Assembly (NCBI GenBank): GCA_018221025.1 | Contig: JAAOXX010000036.1 | Coordinates: 1 to 16,435 of the forward strand | Source of the DNA: Candidatus Altarchaeota archaeon | GTDB lineage: Archaea; SpSt-1190 | Length of the DNA stretch: 16,435 bases | Direction: 5' to 3' | Shown here: piece by piece, positions 7,627-15,053 of the stretch | Layout of the letters: each line of letters opens with the position of its first letter | Numbering within the stretch: the first letter of the stretch is position 1 | Position numbers and translations under genes: made by a program | Notes under the pieces: generated by a model | What the model saw: the letters and a program-made list of their open reading frames with translations, nothing else | Database searches by the model: none | What the model was told of the DNA's origin: nothing

Positions 7627-9588
7627 GTGACACTAATCTTTGGTGCGGGAAAAAGTTTGATTAAGAAATTTGGAACTGAAAAAGCCATGTTTATTGGAAA
7701 AACCACCGAAGAAACATTTTTCGTTGATTCAATTAAACCCCACGTCATATTTATTTGTGGTGCCAGAGGTTCTGGTAAGAGTTATACAATGGGCGTTATA
7801 ATTGAAGAGCTCGCCTACAAAAATGATGCACTTGCGAGTGTTGTGGTCGACCCAATTGGTGTTTTCTGGAGTATGAAGCATCCAAACAAAGTTGAAAAAG
7901 AGCTTGAAATTTTAAAGGAGTGGGAACTTACTCCGAGGGGATTTGAAAATATTCGAGTGCTTGTTCCAATTGGTGCCAAAAAAATGCCAATCAAAAGTTA
8001 TGATGGCTTCTTTTCAATCCACCCAAGTGAATTAACTGCAAATGACTGGGCACTTTCATTCGATATTGACCGTTTTTCTCCGGCAGGACTCTTAATTGAC
8101 AATGCCATTCAAAAGGCTGGAGACAGATACACCATTGATGATATAGTCCGAGTAATTTCATCCGACCCAGACCTTCAAAGTAAGGAGCGCGGATTTTCAA
8201 AACAAACGCGAAGGGGTATTATTTCGAGACTCGAAAGTGCCAAGTACTGGGGAGTTTTCAGTGACAAGGCAACGCCTCTCGAATACATTGCCCAAGCTGG
8301 AAAAGTTTCAGTAATTGATGTTTCATTCTTAGAAGAGCCTGTTGCCGCACTAGTTGTGGGAATTATTGCCAGAAAATCGCTGGAGAGGCGAAAACTCGAA
8401 AGTCGAAAAGAAGCGCTTGGAGAACCAACTACATTCCCTCCTGTCTGGCTCTTTATTGATGAAGCACATGTTATGATTCCAAAAGATAGGAAGACTGCTG
8501 CAAGTGACAGTTTAATTGAATATGTAAAACAAGGGAGAAAACCTGGATGTTCAATTGTTTTGGCTACACAACAGCCCAGCGCAATTAATAGTGAGGTACT
8601 CAGCCAGCTTGATATTATGTTTGTCCACCAACTCGTATTTGCCGATGACATAAAAGCAGTTAGTAAGAGAATGCCTGCAGCAATGCCTAAAGATTGGGGC
8701 GTTAATTTTATTAGAAAACTTAGGACTGGTCAAGCAATTGTAGGTGATAGAGAAACAACTGGAATTGAATTAATTGTTGCAAGGCCAAGACTGAGTCAGC
8801 ACGAGGGACGAAGTAAACTTGCAGTTGATAAACCACAGCCCATTCTTAATGTTGAAGAACCAACAAGCAAAGACCTTGAGAAGATGACTTCTGAAGAGGA
8901 ATCAATAAAAGAGATTGAAAAAATTAAACCCGTAGTCGTTAGGCGGACTATTCCTTCAATTAAAACTCGTCTTGATTTAGAAACTGCTGAAAAACGTGCA
9001 AAAAAACACTTGAAGAAATTCCTATTTATTGAAAAAGAAAAATTCAATGTAAAAATGAAGGTTCATTGGCCATTTTGGGTTGTTCGCGGTGTTGGGTTGG
9101 GGGGTGAATCAGAATTCCTATTTGATGGAATCTTTGGTGAGCTTCCGGGGTCAAAGGGACTTCAACGAATGATTGATTTGAGTCCTCTGGCTGCTAAAAT
9201 TATGTCTGGTGGGGGAACACTTAGAGAAATTGCAAAGAGATGCGAGGCTGATCCAAAGACAATCAAGTTGCAATTGAATCGATTGGTGAATTTGGGATTG
9301 GTGAAAGTGTCCGGTAAGAAAGATAAGAAGTACACTCCGAAACTTGAATTTCCAGACAAGATTCAAGAATTTGACAAGGATATTGTTGATGAAGTTCCAG
9401 AAGGGCGAATTATGAAACCCATATTTATCCCAGATAGGAAACTATTCAAATTAATCGGTATTAAATCGACAAGCAAAGACCTCATCTATGTTCCTTTTGC
9501 ACTCTTTAGAACTGATTCCAAAAAACAAATCTGGGTGAACCTCTCGACTGGTGCAGTTGAAAAGCGAAAAATTAGGCTGAAAATTTAA
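7627..9588 (+). CDS. HerA/DUF87-type ATPase with C-terminal winged helix
   Basis: This 653-residue P-loop ATPase belongs to the HerA/FtsK class of ring-forming DNA pumps. Walker A is GARGSGKS (45-52), Walker B is WLFIDEAH with D278/E279, and the sensor-like LATQQPSAI follows, as in HerA. The HAS-barrel that opens true HerA helicases is absent; only about 40 residues precede Walker A. After a charged linker (about 400-450), a winged helix-turn-helix sits at about 519-575 (LREIAKRCEADPKTIKLQL ... LGLVKV). It is flanked by two similar short beta segments, HWPFWVV ... FDGIFGEL (480-506) and YVPFALF ... WVNLSTGAV (621-644). No nurA, mre11 or rad50 neighbour is present, so a role in end resection is not supported. 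It may act on DNA or a nucleoprotein complex. The start is GTG. Confidence 0.85.
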   Translation: MTLIFGAGKSLIKKFGTEKAMFIGKTTEETFFVDSIKPHVIFICGARGSGKSYTMGVIIEELAYKNDALASVVVDPIGVFWSMKHPNKVEKELEILKEWELTPRGFENIRVLVPIGAKKMPIKSYDGFFSIHPSELTANDWALSFDIDRFSPAGLLIDNAIQKAGDRYTIDDIVRVISSDPDLQSKERGFSKQTRRGIISRLESAKYWGVFSDKATPLEYIAQAGKVSVIDVSFLEEPVAALVVGIIARKSLERRKLESRKEALGEPTTFPPVWLFIDEAHVMIPKDRKTAASDSLIEYVKQGRKPGCSIVLATQQPSAINSEVLSQLDIMFVHQLVFADDIKAVSKRMPAAMPKDWGVNFIRKLRTGQAIVGDRETTGIELIVARPRLSQHEGRSKLAVDKPQPILNVEEPTSKDLEKMTSEEESIKEIEKIKPVVVRRTIPSIKTRLDLETAEKRAKKHLKKFLFIEKEKFNVKMKVHWPFWVVRGVGLGGESEFLFDGIFGELPGSKGLQRMIDLSPLAAKIMSGGGTLREIAKRCEADPKTIKLQLNRLVNLGLVKVSGKKDKKYTPKLEFPDKIQEFDKDIVDEVPEGRIMKPIFIPDRKLFKLIGIKSTSKDLIYVPFALFRTDSKKQIWVNLSTGAVEKRKIRLKI

Positions 9589-10426
9589 TTTTTTCAACTT
9601 TAATATATTCTTTCTTAATTATTTCAAGTTTTTCCATCACTTTTAGTAGGAGCTTCGATAATATGCTGGAGAGTAGGGACAATGGCCCAGATAGGAATTG
9701 GAATACTGAGAATATTAAGAATGACATCAAAATCTTGAACCAGTGTTGATACGGCTCAATCATTATACCTACTTGCTCATTCAATGTACTCTGGAGAACT
9801 TCCCGAACCGTTTTATCTCTATCAAATCCTGGAAACTGATTTGTGAGTTGTGTGAATAGATTTTCCTCCATTTCAGCCCTCTGGTCATTCAATAAACTGA
9901 TACACATCGTGTTTTCATTACACTGCGAGTCAATTGTTTCGCTTACTAAGGTGTCAATACACTCTTGTCCAGTGTATGAAGGGCTACAACCTATTGCAGG
10001 CACTAACAATTCAACTGCCATTCCTGAGACTGAATCTGGTATTTTGAATTCAATTAATGGAAATGCTACTACAATTGAAATCAGGACGAATGCAATATAA
10101 CCTGAAAATGCGGCCTTGGCAATTGTTCGAAGGCGTGGCTTTATCATGTTGTTGTCTTCCGAGAATGCGGCGATTTTACCAATGAATGCAAATAAAAATA
10201 ATCCGAAAGCTCTCGTATCAATAAATCCGAGTGCTGCAATTGGTGCCAAATAATATGATTCCATTCCAATCATCCCGGAAATCATTACCAATGAGCCGAA
10301 TAAAACCAGTAATGCAATACCAATCAGTGAACCTGTACTGAGTGATGGCGTTATTGGATTAAACATCGTCAGCAAAAATGCAGTTGCAACCATTAAGACG
10401 GAAATAACTTCCTTTCCACTAATCAC
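9572..10426 (-). CDS. Membrane protein with a four-cysteine external loop
   Basis: I do not recognise this 284-residue protein. It has about four N-terminal membrane helices (roughly 7-22, 33-52, 57-83 and 106-126), a hydrophilic domain of about 100 residues (130-228), a further long hydrophobic segment (229-260) and a basic, probably cytoplasmic tail rich in Lys. The only four Cys (147, 156, 169, 175) are all in the hydrophilic domain, as expected for two disulfides outside the membrane. The start is GTG at 10426, 24 nt from a TATA box lying directly after the upstream epimerase stop, so it has its own promoter. Its 3' end overlaps the converging HerA-like gene by 17 bp. Confidence 0.8.
   Translation of the reverse strand: MISGKEVISVLMVATAFLLTMFNPITPSLSTGSLIGIALLVLFGSLVMISGMIGMESYYLAPIAALGFIDTRAFGLFLFAFIGKIAAFSEDNNMIKPRLRTIAKAAFSGYIAFVLISIVVAFPLIEFKIPDSVSGMAVELLVPAIGCSPSYTGQECIDTLVSETIDSQCNENTMCISLLNDQRAEMEENLFTQLTNQFPGFDRDKTVREVLQSTLNEQVGIMIEPYQHWFKILMSFLIFSVFQFLSGPLSLLSSILSKLLLKVMEKLEIIKKEYIKVEKIKFSA
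9589..9594 (+). terminator. T-run after the HerA-like gene
   Basis: Six T residues directly follow the TAA stop at 9586-9588. This suits factor-independent termination by archaeal RNA polymerase, even though it lies inside the converging membrane-protein gene. Confidence 0.35.
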
Positions 10427-10446
10427 AAAAATACCTCAGTCTAAGG

Positions 10447-10454
10447 ATATTTAT
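10447..10454 (-). promoter_or_regulatory. TATA box for the 9572-10426 membrane protein
   Basis: On the minus strand this reads ATAAATAT, centred 24 nt before the GTG at 10426. It lies in the short gap after the epimerase gene, so the membrane protein need not depend on the upstream operon. Confidence 0.55.
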
Positions 10455-10457
10455 GTC

Positions 10458-11813
10458 TTATAGAAATTCAATCTCGTGTTTGTTGGATAGGCCCATAACT
10501 TCTGGAGTGGTTCTCATCATAGTGAACCCCTCATCGTGTAGTTTCCTTATTTTTTGAATAATCTTGACTCCGACATCTTCACCATATAGTTTTTTCCCAT
10601 GAGACATTCTTTCCAATAATTCATCTCTTTCCATAACAAACCTTACCATATTGTCCACCATGCCCTCATGTGGGGGAACTAATATGTTGGTTTTTGCGTC
10701 ATAAACTGTTTCGGGTCTGTCCGTGTTATACCTTGCAGTTAAGATTGGGACGCCGAGTTTATTCATTTCTTCCTGCATACTTCCTGAATCAGTCAATGCT
10801 GCTGCGCATCTACCTGACCTGAAAAATTCCATTACCTGTGAATAGCTCTTCCACAATGGTGTGAATACGAAGTTATCATAGGTATCATCCATCTGAACTA
10901 CCTTATTGCGGAGACTGTATTTTTCAAGAGCAAATTTGGTTCCAGGCAATTCAACCCACGCTATGGGCTGGCCTTCCTTTACTAAGCTTTCAATTCCTGA
11001 GAAAAATGCCTTGAAACGAGTTTCACCAAGATTTGCCCGTCTATGCAAGTCAACTCTTATCCAAGTCTCATATTCTTCAAGTTTTGGATACATGTCGAAT
11101 ATTGAGACTTCGGGCTTATTGCGTTTAGTGTATTCCATTGCATCGACTATACTGTTTCCGACTGTGAAGATTCTGTCGCTTGGTGCTCCTTCCCTGATTA
11201 AGTGTTCTTTATTCAAATCTATTGGTGCAAAATGCAATTCAGAGCTTGCCCCGCTGACGAAGGTGTCCCATTGTTCGGGGAATGGTTCTTGCCGAGATAT
11301 TGACCACTTGCCTTCCCATTGATTATTAATGAATGTTTCAGGGTCCTTGTCAAATACAGGTGCCATCCCCCTAATTCCCGCCTCATTTTGTGCAACTTTT
11401 TGGGCGGTGGCAAACATCCAGCCAATTGGGAAAACTCCCGCGGCTAAAGTGTCACCGTGAACTATTGGAATAAATTGAGTCTTCGGGAATCGCTCCTTCA
11501 ATTGCCTTGCCACAAATCCAGTCTTTGCAATCATCTCATATGTTTTCTGCAATAAGTCGCCACGTATTTTCAAATCAAATGCGATGTATTTTTTAATATT
11601 AAATTCTTCCAAACCAAAACCGAGAAGCCCATCATAGTGTTGACCTGTATTAATTACTATTACTGGGACTTTGAGTTTTTCACAAGCCGGTATAAGACTC
11701 CATTGTTTGTAGAAATCGGGCTTTGTCGCAGTAACTACAACAACTGCCAGCTCTGCACCCTCAAGTCTGCTAAGAACCTCTTCATGAACCTCTATATTAT
11801 CCACAATATCCAA
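10458..11813 (-). CDS. UDP-N-acetylglucosamine 2-epimerase-like protein, divergent
   Basis: The 451-residue protein has the GT-B fold signature of UDP-GlcNAc 2-epimerases, which convert UDP-GlcNAc to UDP-ManNAc for surface polysaccharides. Motifs are NTGQHYD (55-61), VHGDT with D121, NEAGIRG with E144, PFPE with E180, HFAP (194-197), VGNSIVDA, LHRRANLGE with H257, TDSGSMQEE (341-349) and RPE (366-368). The catalytic Asp, two Glu and His are kept. Differences from WecB are KPD for the N-terminal RPE, HRRAN for HRREN, DSGS for DSGG, and about 22 extra residues between E144 and E180. At 451 residues it is well above the usual 370. The start is TTG, supported by GGAGG 7 nt upstream (11821-11825). 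It follows the small gene by 20 nt, so the two form an operon. Substrate could differ from UDP-GlcNAc. Confidence 0.85.
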   Translation of the reverse strand: MDIVDNIEVHEEVLSRLEGAELAVVVVTATKPDFYKQWSLIPACEKLKVPVIVINTGQHYDGLLGFGLEEFNIKKYIAFDLKIRGDLLQKTYEMIAKTGFVARQLKERFPKTQFIPIVHGDTLAAGVFPIGWMFATAQKVAQNEAGIRGMAPVFDKDPETFINNQWEGKWSISRQEPFPEQWDTFVSGASSELHFAPIDLNKEHLIREGAPSDRIFTVGNSIVDAMEYTKRNKPEVSIFDMYPKLEEYETWIRVDLHRRANLGETRFKAFFSGIESLVKEGQPIAWVELPGTKFALEKYSLRNKVVQMDDTYDNFVFTPLWKSYSQVMEFFRSGRCAAALTDSGSMQEEMNKLGVPILTARYNTDRPETVYDAKTNILVPPHEGMVDNMVRFVMERDELLERMSHGKKLYGEDVGVKIIQKIRKLHDEGFTMMRTTPEVMGLSNKHEIEFL

Positions 11814-11833
11814 GAAAATCCCTCCTTTTAATG

Positions 11834-12172
11834 TTATAGACTCTCAATCTCCTTTATTGCTGTTTCGTGAATTACCCTAAGAGTAAAGTCATCCCCCCCA
11901 ATACTAATAATGAAGTCCTTTTTCAACTTGTCAAGTCCATCCTGTGCTTCTTGAATTATCCCGCTTGTATCCTTTCCTTTATCTGCCAATGTCATTGCCT
12001 TATTTTCTAAGTCTCTCGACATTGCATTCATTTCAGCGAGGAAACGGCGTTTTGCACGATTCTCTGGCGAAAAATTAAAAACCGATTTTACTTTTAGGGC
12101 ATCCCTCTTTGGATTGAAAAAATCCCGAACCGCGTTTCGGGCTTGAAGTCTCTCTTTCATCATGTTTCCCAT
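11834..12172 (-). CDS. Small helical protein, unknown function
   Basis: I do not recognise this 112-residue protein. It is highly charged with no membrane segment, and most of it should be alpha-helical (about 40-85, rich in Lys, Glu, Asp and Ala), ending in a short ISIGGDDFTLRVIHETAIKE segment that may form a strand and a helix. The start is ATG at 12172, about 25 nt from an AT box (12193-12200 on the minus strand); a second ATG at 12163 would also be possible. It is the first gene of a two-gene operon with the epimerase-like gene and is divergent from sepF. No functional link with either can be read from the sequence. Confidence 0.7.
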   Translation of the reverse strand: MGNMMKERLQARNAVRDFFNPKRDALKVKSVFNFSPENRAKRRFLAEMNAMSRDLENKAMTLADKGKDTSGIIQEAQDGLDKLKKDFIISIGGDDFTLRVIHETAIKEIESL

Positions 12173-12185
12173 GCATTACTAAGTG

Positions 12186-12200
12186 TTTTAAACTATTTTA
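12186..12200. promoter_or_regulatory. Divergent promoter, sepF / 11834-12172 operon
   Basis: TTTTAAA (12186-12192) is centred 24 nt before the sepF ATG at 12213. CTATTTTA (12193-12200, TAAAATAG on the minus strand) is centred 25 nt before the minus-strand ATG at 12172. The two boxes abut within 40 nt of intergenic DNA. Confidence 0.5.
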
Positions 12201-12212
12201 TCCTTTTCTTTT

Positions 12213-12536
12213 ATGCTTGAAAGGTTTTTCAAAAAAATCAAAAACGCATTTACGCGGGACCATATTATCTTTCCAGAGATGGGCCGCCCTGTAAGAGCGA
12301 AAACTGGTAGTTTGAAAATTGTTAAAGTTAAAGCATCAAAAGATGTAGGTGAACTTAGAGAATCACTGAAAACTTCGGCAGCGGTTTTAATCAATATCAA
12401 AGAATTGCCAATTGGTCTTGAACGCAAATCTTTTGCTAAGCGACTCAAAGTTTTTTGTAAACAATTTGATAAAAAAGTCTATGGGGTTGATAAAAATTGG
12501 CTCCTTGTAACAAAATACAAAGTTGAGACTGATTAG
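12213..12536 (+). CDS. sepF: SepF-like cell division protein
   Basis: SepF anchors FtsZ to the membrane, and archaea with FtsZ but without FtsA rely on it for division. The 107 residues begin with an amphipathic basic helix, MLERFFKKIKNAF (1-13), the expected membrane-binding segment. A short linker leads to the SepF core (about 35-104): VGELRESLKTSAAVLINIKEL (a helix, then the buried strand), a second helix over 69-86, then KVYGVDKNWLLVT (the closing strands). It is at the short end for the family because the linker is minimal. The ATG is 24 nt from an AT box. Its stop overlaps the converging proS stop by 4 nt. The assignment rests on pattern recognition; no ftsZ is in the window. Confidence 0.75.
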   Translation: MLERFFKKIKNAFTRDHIIFPEMGRPVRAKTGSLKIVKVKASKDVGELRESLKTSAAVLINIKELPIGLERKSFAKRLKVFCKQFDKKVYGVDKNWLLVTKYKVETD

Positions 12537-13975
12537 TAAGAGCGTCCCCAATACACCCAGTATGCTGCTTTTTTGTCGCAATTTATACACTTGTTGTTAT
12601 GTACTGCTTCTTGTTCAAATGGGATGACTCTGGGTCCACCTTCAACCTTTTCCGCTAATGCATTTTCGCAGGCTTCTTCCCCACAATGAGGAACTCTGGC
12701 CCACTTTTTGCCCTTAATTGCCTTCTTCAAATCTTCAAGACTTTCAGTAACTACAGTATTTTCTTCTAGATTTTTCTTACCCCTACTAAATAATTCTGCT
12801 TGAATCTCGGCGAGACCTTCCTGAACTGCCTGTTCAACATACATGTCAGATACCTCAGATTTTTCTCCCGAATCACGTCTTACTAAGACTGCTTTCTTTT
12901 CTTTTATGTCGCGAGGCCCAATTTCTAATCGCAATGGAACTCCCCTAACTTCCCAATGATTGAATTTCCAACCCGCAGTATACTCATCTCGGTCATCTAA
13001 TTCTACTCGAATTCCACTATTCTGTAAGCGAATCTCCACTTCTTTACACTTGCTTAATACATCTTCATCTGTTTTTTTGAAAATTATTGGAACAATTACT
13101 ACTTGAACTGGCGCAACACTCGGTGGAATTATGGCTCCTTTATTATCCCCATGTGCCAAAATGAGCCCCCCTATTGCTCGGGTTGAGAAACCCCAACTGG
13201 TTTGCCATGCATGGTGCCATTTTTCGTCAACTCCAACAAACTTTACATCATATGGTTTTGAAAAGTTCTGCCCCAACATATGGGATGTTCCCATTTGCAA
13301 GGCTTTTCCGTCTGGCATTAATGCTTCAATAGCATAAGTATAGTCCGCTCCTGCAAATTTGTCAGAATCAGTTTTTCGCCCCCTGATTACGGGCATAGCT
13401 AAGAGTTCTTCTGCAATTCTTGCATAGCCATCAATTGCCCACTTCGTTTCTTCATCCGCACCTTTCTTGTCTTTGTGGACTGTATGTGCCTCGTGCCATA
13501 AGAATTCTCTTCCCCTTAGGAAAGGCTTGGTCATCTTTGTCTCCCATCTGAGAATATTGCACCATTGATTTGCCCTAAATGGCAAGTCTCTATGACTCTT
13601 AATCCACTTGCTGAACATCTCATACATAATTGTTTCACTCGTTGGACGGACTGCCAATCTTTCTTCTAATTGATTTTTTCCAGCCATTGTAACCCATGCG
13701 ACTTCTGGTGTAAATCCTTCAAAATGCTTAGCCTCTTTTTTCAACAGACCTTCTGGAATTAATAGTGGAAAATAATGATTTTTTACTCCATGACTCTTCA
13801 TAATTGGGTCCCAAAAATCATGTATCGCCTCCCAAATCGCCTGACCCCAGTACCGAATTACTATTGAACCCTTTACAGATGAATAATCCGCGAATTCAGC
13901 CTTTAGAACTACTTGCTGATACCACTCAGACATATCCTTGTCGCGTTTAACTGTAATTCCTAAGTCTTCACTCAT
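12533..13975 (-). CDS. proS: Prolyl-tRNA synthetase, archaeal/eukaryotic type
   Basis: This class II synthetase charges tRNA-Pro. The 480 residues match the archaeal type without the bacterial editing insertion: RPTSET (110-115), motif 2 RWETKMTKPFLRGREFLWHEAHT (around 143-165), GTSHMLGQNF (229-238) and motif 3 with LAHGDNKGAIIPP (273-285). An anticodon-binding domain follows (about 290-400), then a C-terminal zinc domain with C431, C436, C463 and C466, ending in YWGRSY with the conserved terminal Tyr. The start is ATG at 13975, about 26 nt from a TATA box. It is transcribed alone and converges on sepF. Confidence 0.97.
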   Translation of the reverse strand: MSEDLGITVKRDKDMSEWYQQVVLKAEFADYSSVKGSIVIRYWGQAIWEAIHDFWDPIMKSHGVKNHYFPLLIPEGLLKKEAKHFEGFTPEVAWVTMAGKNQLEERLAVRPTSETIMYEMFSKWIKSHRDLPFRANQWCNILRWETKMTKPFLRGREFLWHEAHTVHKDKKGADEETKWAIDGYARIAEELLAMPVIRGRKTDSDKFAGADYTYAIEALMPDGKALQMGTSHMLGQNFSKPYDVKFVGVDEKWHHAWQTSWGFSTRAIGGLILAHGDNKGAIIPPSVAPVQVVIVPIIFKKTDEDVLSKCKEVEIRLQNSGIRVELDDRDEYTAGWKFNHWEVRGVPLRLEIGPRDIKEKKAVLVRRDSGEKSEVSDMYVEQAVQEGLAEIQAELFSRGKKNLEENTVVTESLEDLKKAIKGKKWARVPHCGEEACENALAEKVEGGPRVIPFEQEAVHNNKCINCDKKAAYWVYWGRSY

Positions 13976-13996
13976 CTTAAATCAATGAGTCAAGGA

Positions 13997-14005
13997 ATTA
14001 TAAAA
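13997..14005 (-). promoter_or_regulatory. TATA box for proS
   Basis: On the minus strand this reads TTTTATAAT, centred about 26 nt before the proS ATG at 13975. It lies between proS and the end of the upstream same-strand paralogue, so proS has its own promoter. Confidence 0.6.
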
Positions 14006-14036
14006 ACTAAGTTGTGATACTTGTCAGATACTACCT

Positions 14037-14516
14037 TCAAGATTTATTAGCTCCAGATACAAATTCTGCTACTTCTTCTTCTATTTCCCTAAACGAGCGA
14101 TAAGCCTTTTGAGCATAGGACTCTGATGGGAATTGAATTTTCAGTTTATCAACTTTCATTGAATCATCATTTAAAGAAACATTCAATTCTCTCCTACAGC
14201 TTTTGTGGTAATATACTAGGACTGTAAGTAAAGCATCAGTATAGACACTAATAATTTTTTCATCCTTGTGGTCCAATTCAATTAGAGTTGGTGCATCTTT
14301 TTCACATTTCCACAATTTCCAAGCATCCCTATAACCATTTTCTAATGCACAAATCTCTTCGTTCGTAGCTTTATGTTTCCAGATTTCACGCCCTTCTTGT
14401 TTCATCTTGTTGAATGGGCTTTTTTTAGACAAAATTTCATTAAACAAGTCCCTTTCATATGTAGTGACAATGACCTCATCAATTGATTCATATTGAACAT
14501 CTGTTATTTTTTTCAT
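14037..14516 (-). CDS. Unknown protein, downstream member of a tandem paralogous pair
   Basis: I do not recognise this 159-residue soluble protein. It is related to the protein encoded just upstream (14532-15005): shared segments are LSK-x2-PF-x2-M (29-38), VYTDAL (91-96) followed by a hydrophobic stretch and YH, a central R-x-LN-[VI]-x-L strand, and FPSESYA-x3-Y (129-138) leading to an acidic helix. The overall prediction is a small alpha/beta domain. It has no signal peptide and no obvious catalytic set; Cys and His occur but do not cluster and are not shared with the paralogue. The ATG follows the upstream stop by 15 nt, with a weak AAAGGG before it, so the pair is co-transcribed. Confidence 0.75.
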   Translation of the reverse strand: MKKITDVQYESIDEVIVTTYERDLFNEILSKKSPFNKMKQEGREIWKHKATNEEICALENGYRDAWKLWKCEKDAPTLIELDHKDEKIISVYTDALLTVLVYYHKSCRRELNVSLNDDSMKVDKLKIQFPSESYAQKAYRSFREIEEEVAEFVSGANKS

Positions 14517-14531
14517 ATTTTCGCCCTTTAC

Positions 14532-15005
14532 TTAACTCGATTTCTGAATCAAATTTGCAGCATTTTCAGATATCTCTTGTAAACCTTGATACACTGTGTT
14601 GGCGTAGGACTCTGATGGAAAATGAAGTTCAACTCCCGGAATTGTTATCACGGCATTTTGCAATTCAATATTCAAAGGGCGCCCCGTATTTGCTTGATAA
14701 TGAGACACCATTGCAATTAATGCATTAGTATAGACGTTAATGTCCTTCCCATCACTCTCCTCAAATTCAATTATCTCTAACTTTCTACCCCTATTAGAGC
14801 GCAAGTTTAATGCTTCATCACATGCGTATTCATATGCACGAATTTCACTACTTGCAGCTCCACCACTTAAGAGTGTCATTCCATCTTGTTGCATATACCT
14901 GAATGGATCAATTTTAGATAAGACTCCTTTGAACACAACGATTTCATCGTCGGTAATGTCCAAACCGCCACTAAAATTACGGCCATATTCCGTAGTTTTC
15001 TTCAT
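14532..15005 (-). CDS. Unknown protein, upstream member of a tandem paralogous pair
   Basis: This 157-residue soluble protein has no family I can name. It aligns along its length with its 159-residue downstream neighbour, roughly a quarter to a third identical by eye, with matching LSK-x2-PF (29-35), VYTNAL (91-96), RPLNIEL, FPSESYA (128-134) and a helical tail. The first 20 residues of the two differ apart from MKK-x-T, so that part is likely flexible. The start is ATG at 15005, 24 nt from an AT box that also serves elp3 on the other strand. The duplication is old, given the divergence. A function cannot be proposed from sequence. Confidence 0.75.
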   Translation of the reverse strand: MKKTTEYGRNFSGGLDITDDEIVVFKGVLSKIDPFRYMQQDGMTLLSGGAASSEIRAYEYACDEALNLRSNRGRKLEIIEFEESDGKDINVYTNALIAMVSHYQANTGRPLNIELQNAVITIPGVELHFPSESYANTVYQGLQEISENAANLIQKSS

Positions 15006-15023
15006 ATGAATTAACTACTACAT

Positions 15024-15034
15024 AGTTTAAAAAA
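15024..15034. promoter_or_regulatory. Shared divergent TATA element, elp3 / paralogue pair
   Basis: AGTTTAAAAAA reads TTTTTTAAACT on the minus strand. Its centre (about 15029) is 24 nt from the minus-strand ATG at 15005 and 25 nt from the elp3 ATG at 15054. The TTG at 15045 would be only 16 nt away, which argues against it as the elp3 start. Confidence 0.5.
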
Positions 15035-15053
15035 CCTTATTTCTTTGGTTAAA

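Noticed and set aside
7601..7633. Longer start for the minus-strand Nudix gene (ATG 7600 or GTG 7633)
   Set aside because: GTG 7633 would overlap the divergent HerA-like start, and both would lie across the two TATA boxes. GTG 7555 has a box at 24 nt and a GGAGG.
8175..8651. 158-codon minus-strand frame inside the HerA-like gene
   Set aside because: It is antisense to the Walker B region of a clear ATPase, is Ser-rich, and has no promoter or motif of its own.
7627..9588. The HerA-like gene as part of a HerA-NurA anti-phage or repair cassette
   Set aside because: No nurA, mre11, rad50, SIR2 or nuclease gene is adjacent. The neighbours are a Nudix protein and a membrane protein with separate promoters.
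10906..11322. 138-codon plus-strand frame inside the epimerase gene
   Set aside because: It is a shadow of a conserved coding region and shows no protein signature.
14037..15005. The paralogue pair as a toxin-antitoxin module
   Set aside because: The two proteins are homologous to each other and of equal length, with no nuclease or DNA-binding motif, unlike toxin-antitoxin pairs.
15045..15053. TTG at 15045 as the elp3 start
   Set aside because: It is only 16 nt from the AT box, whereas ATG 15054 is 25 nt away like other genes here. It would add only three residues.
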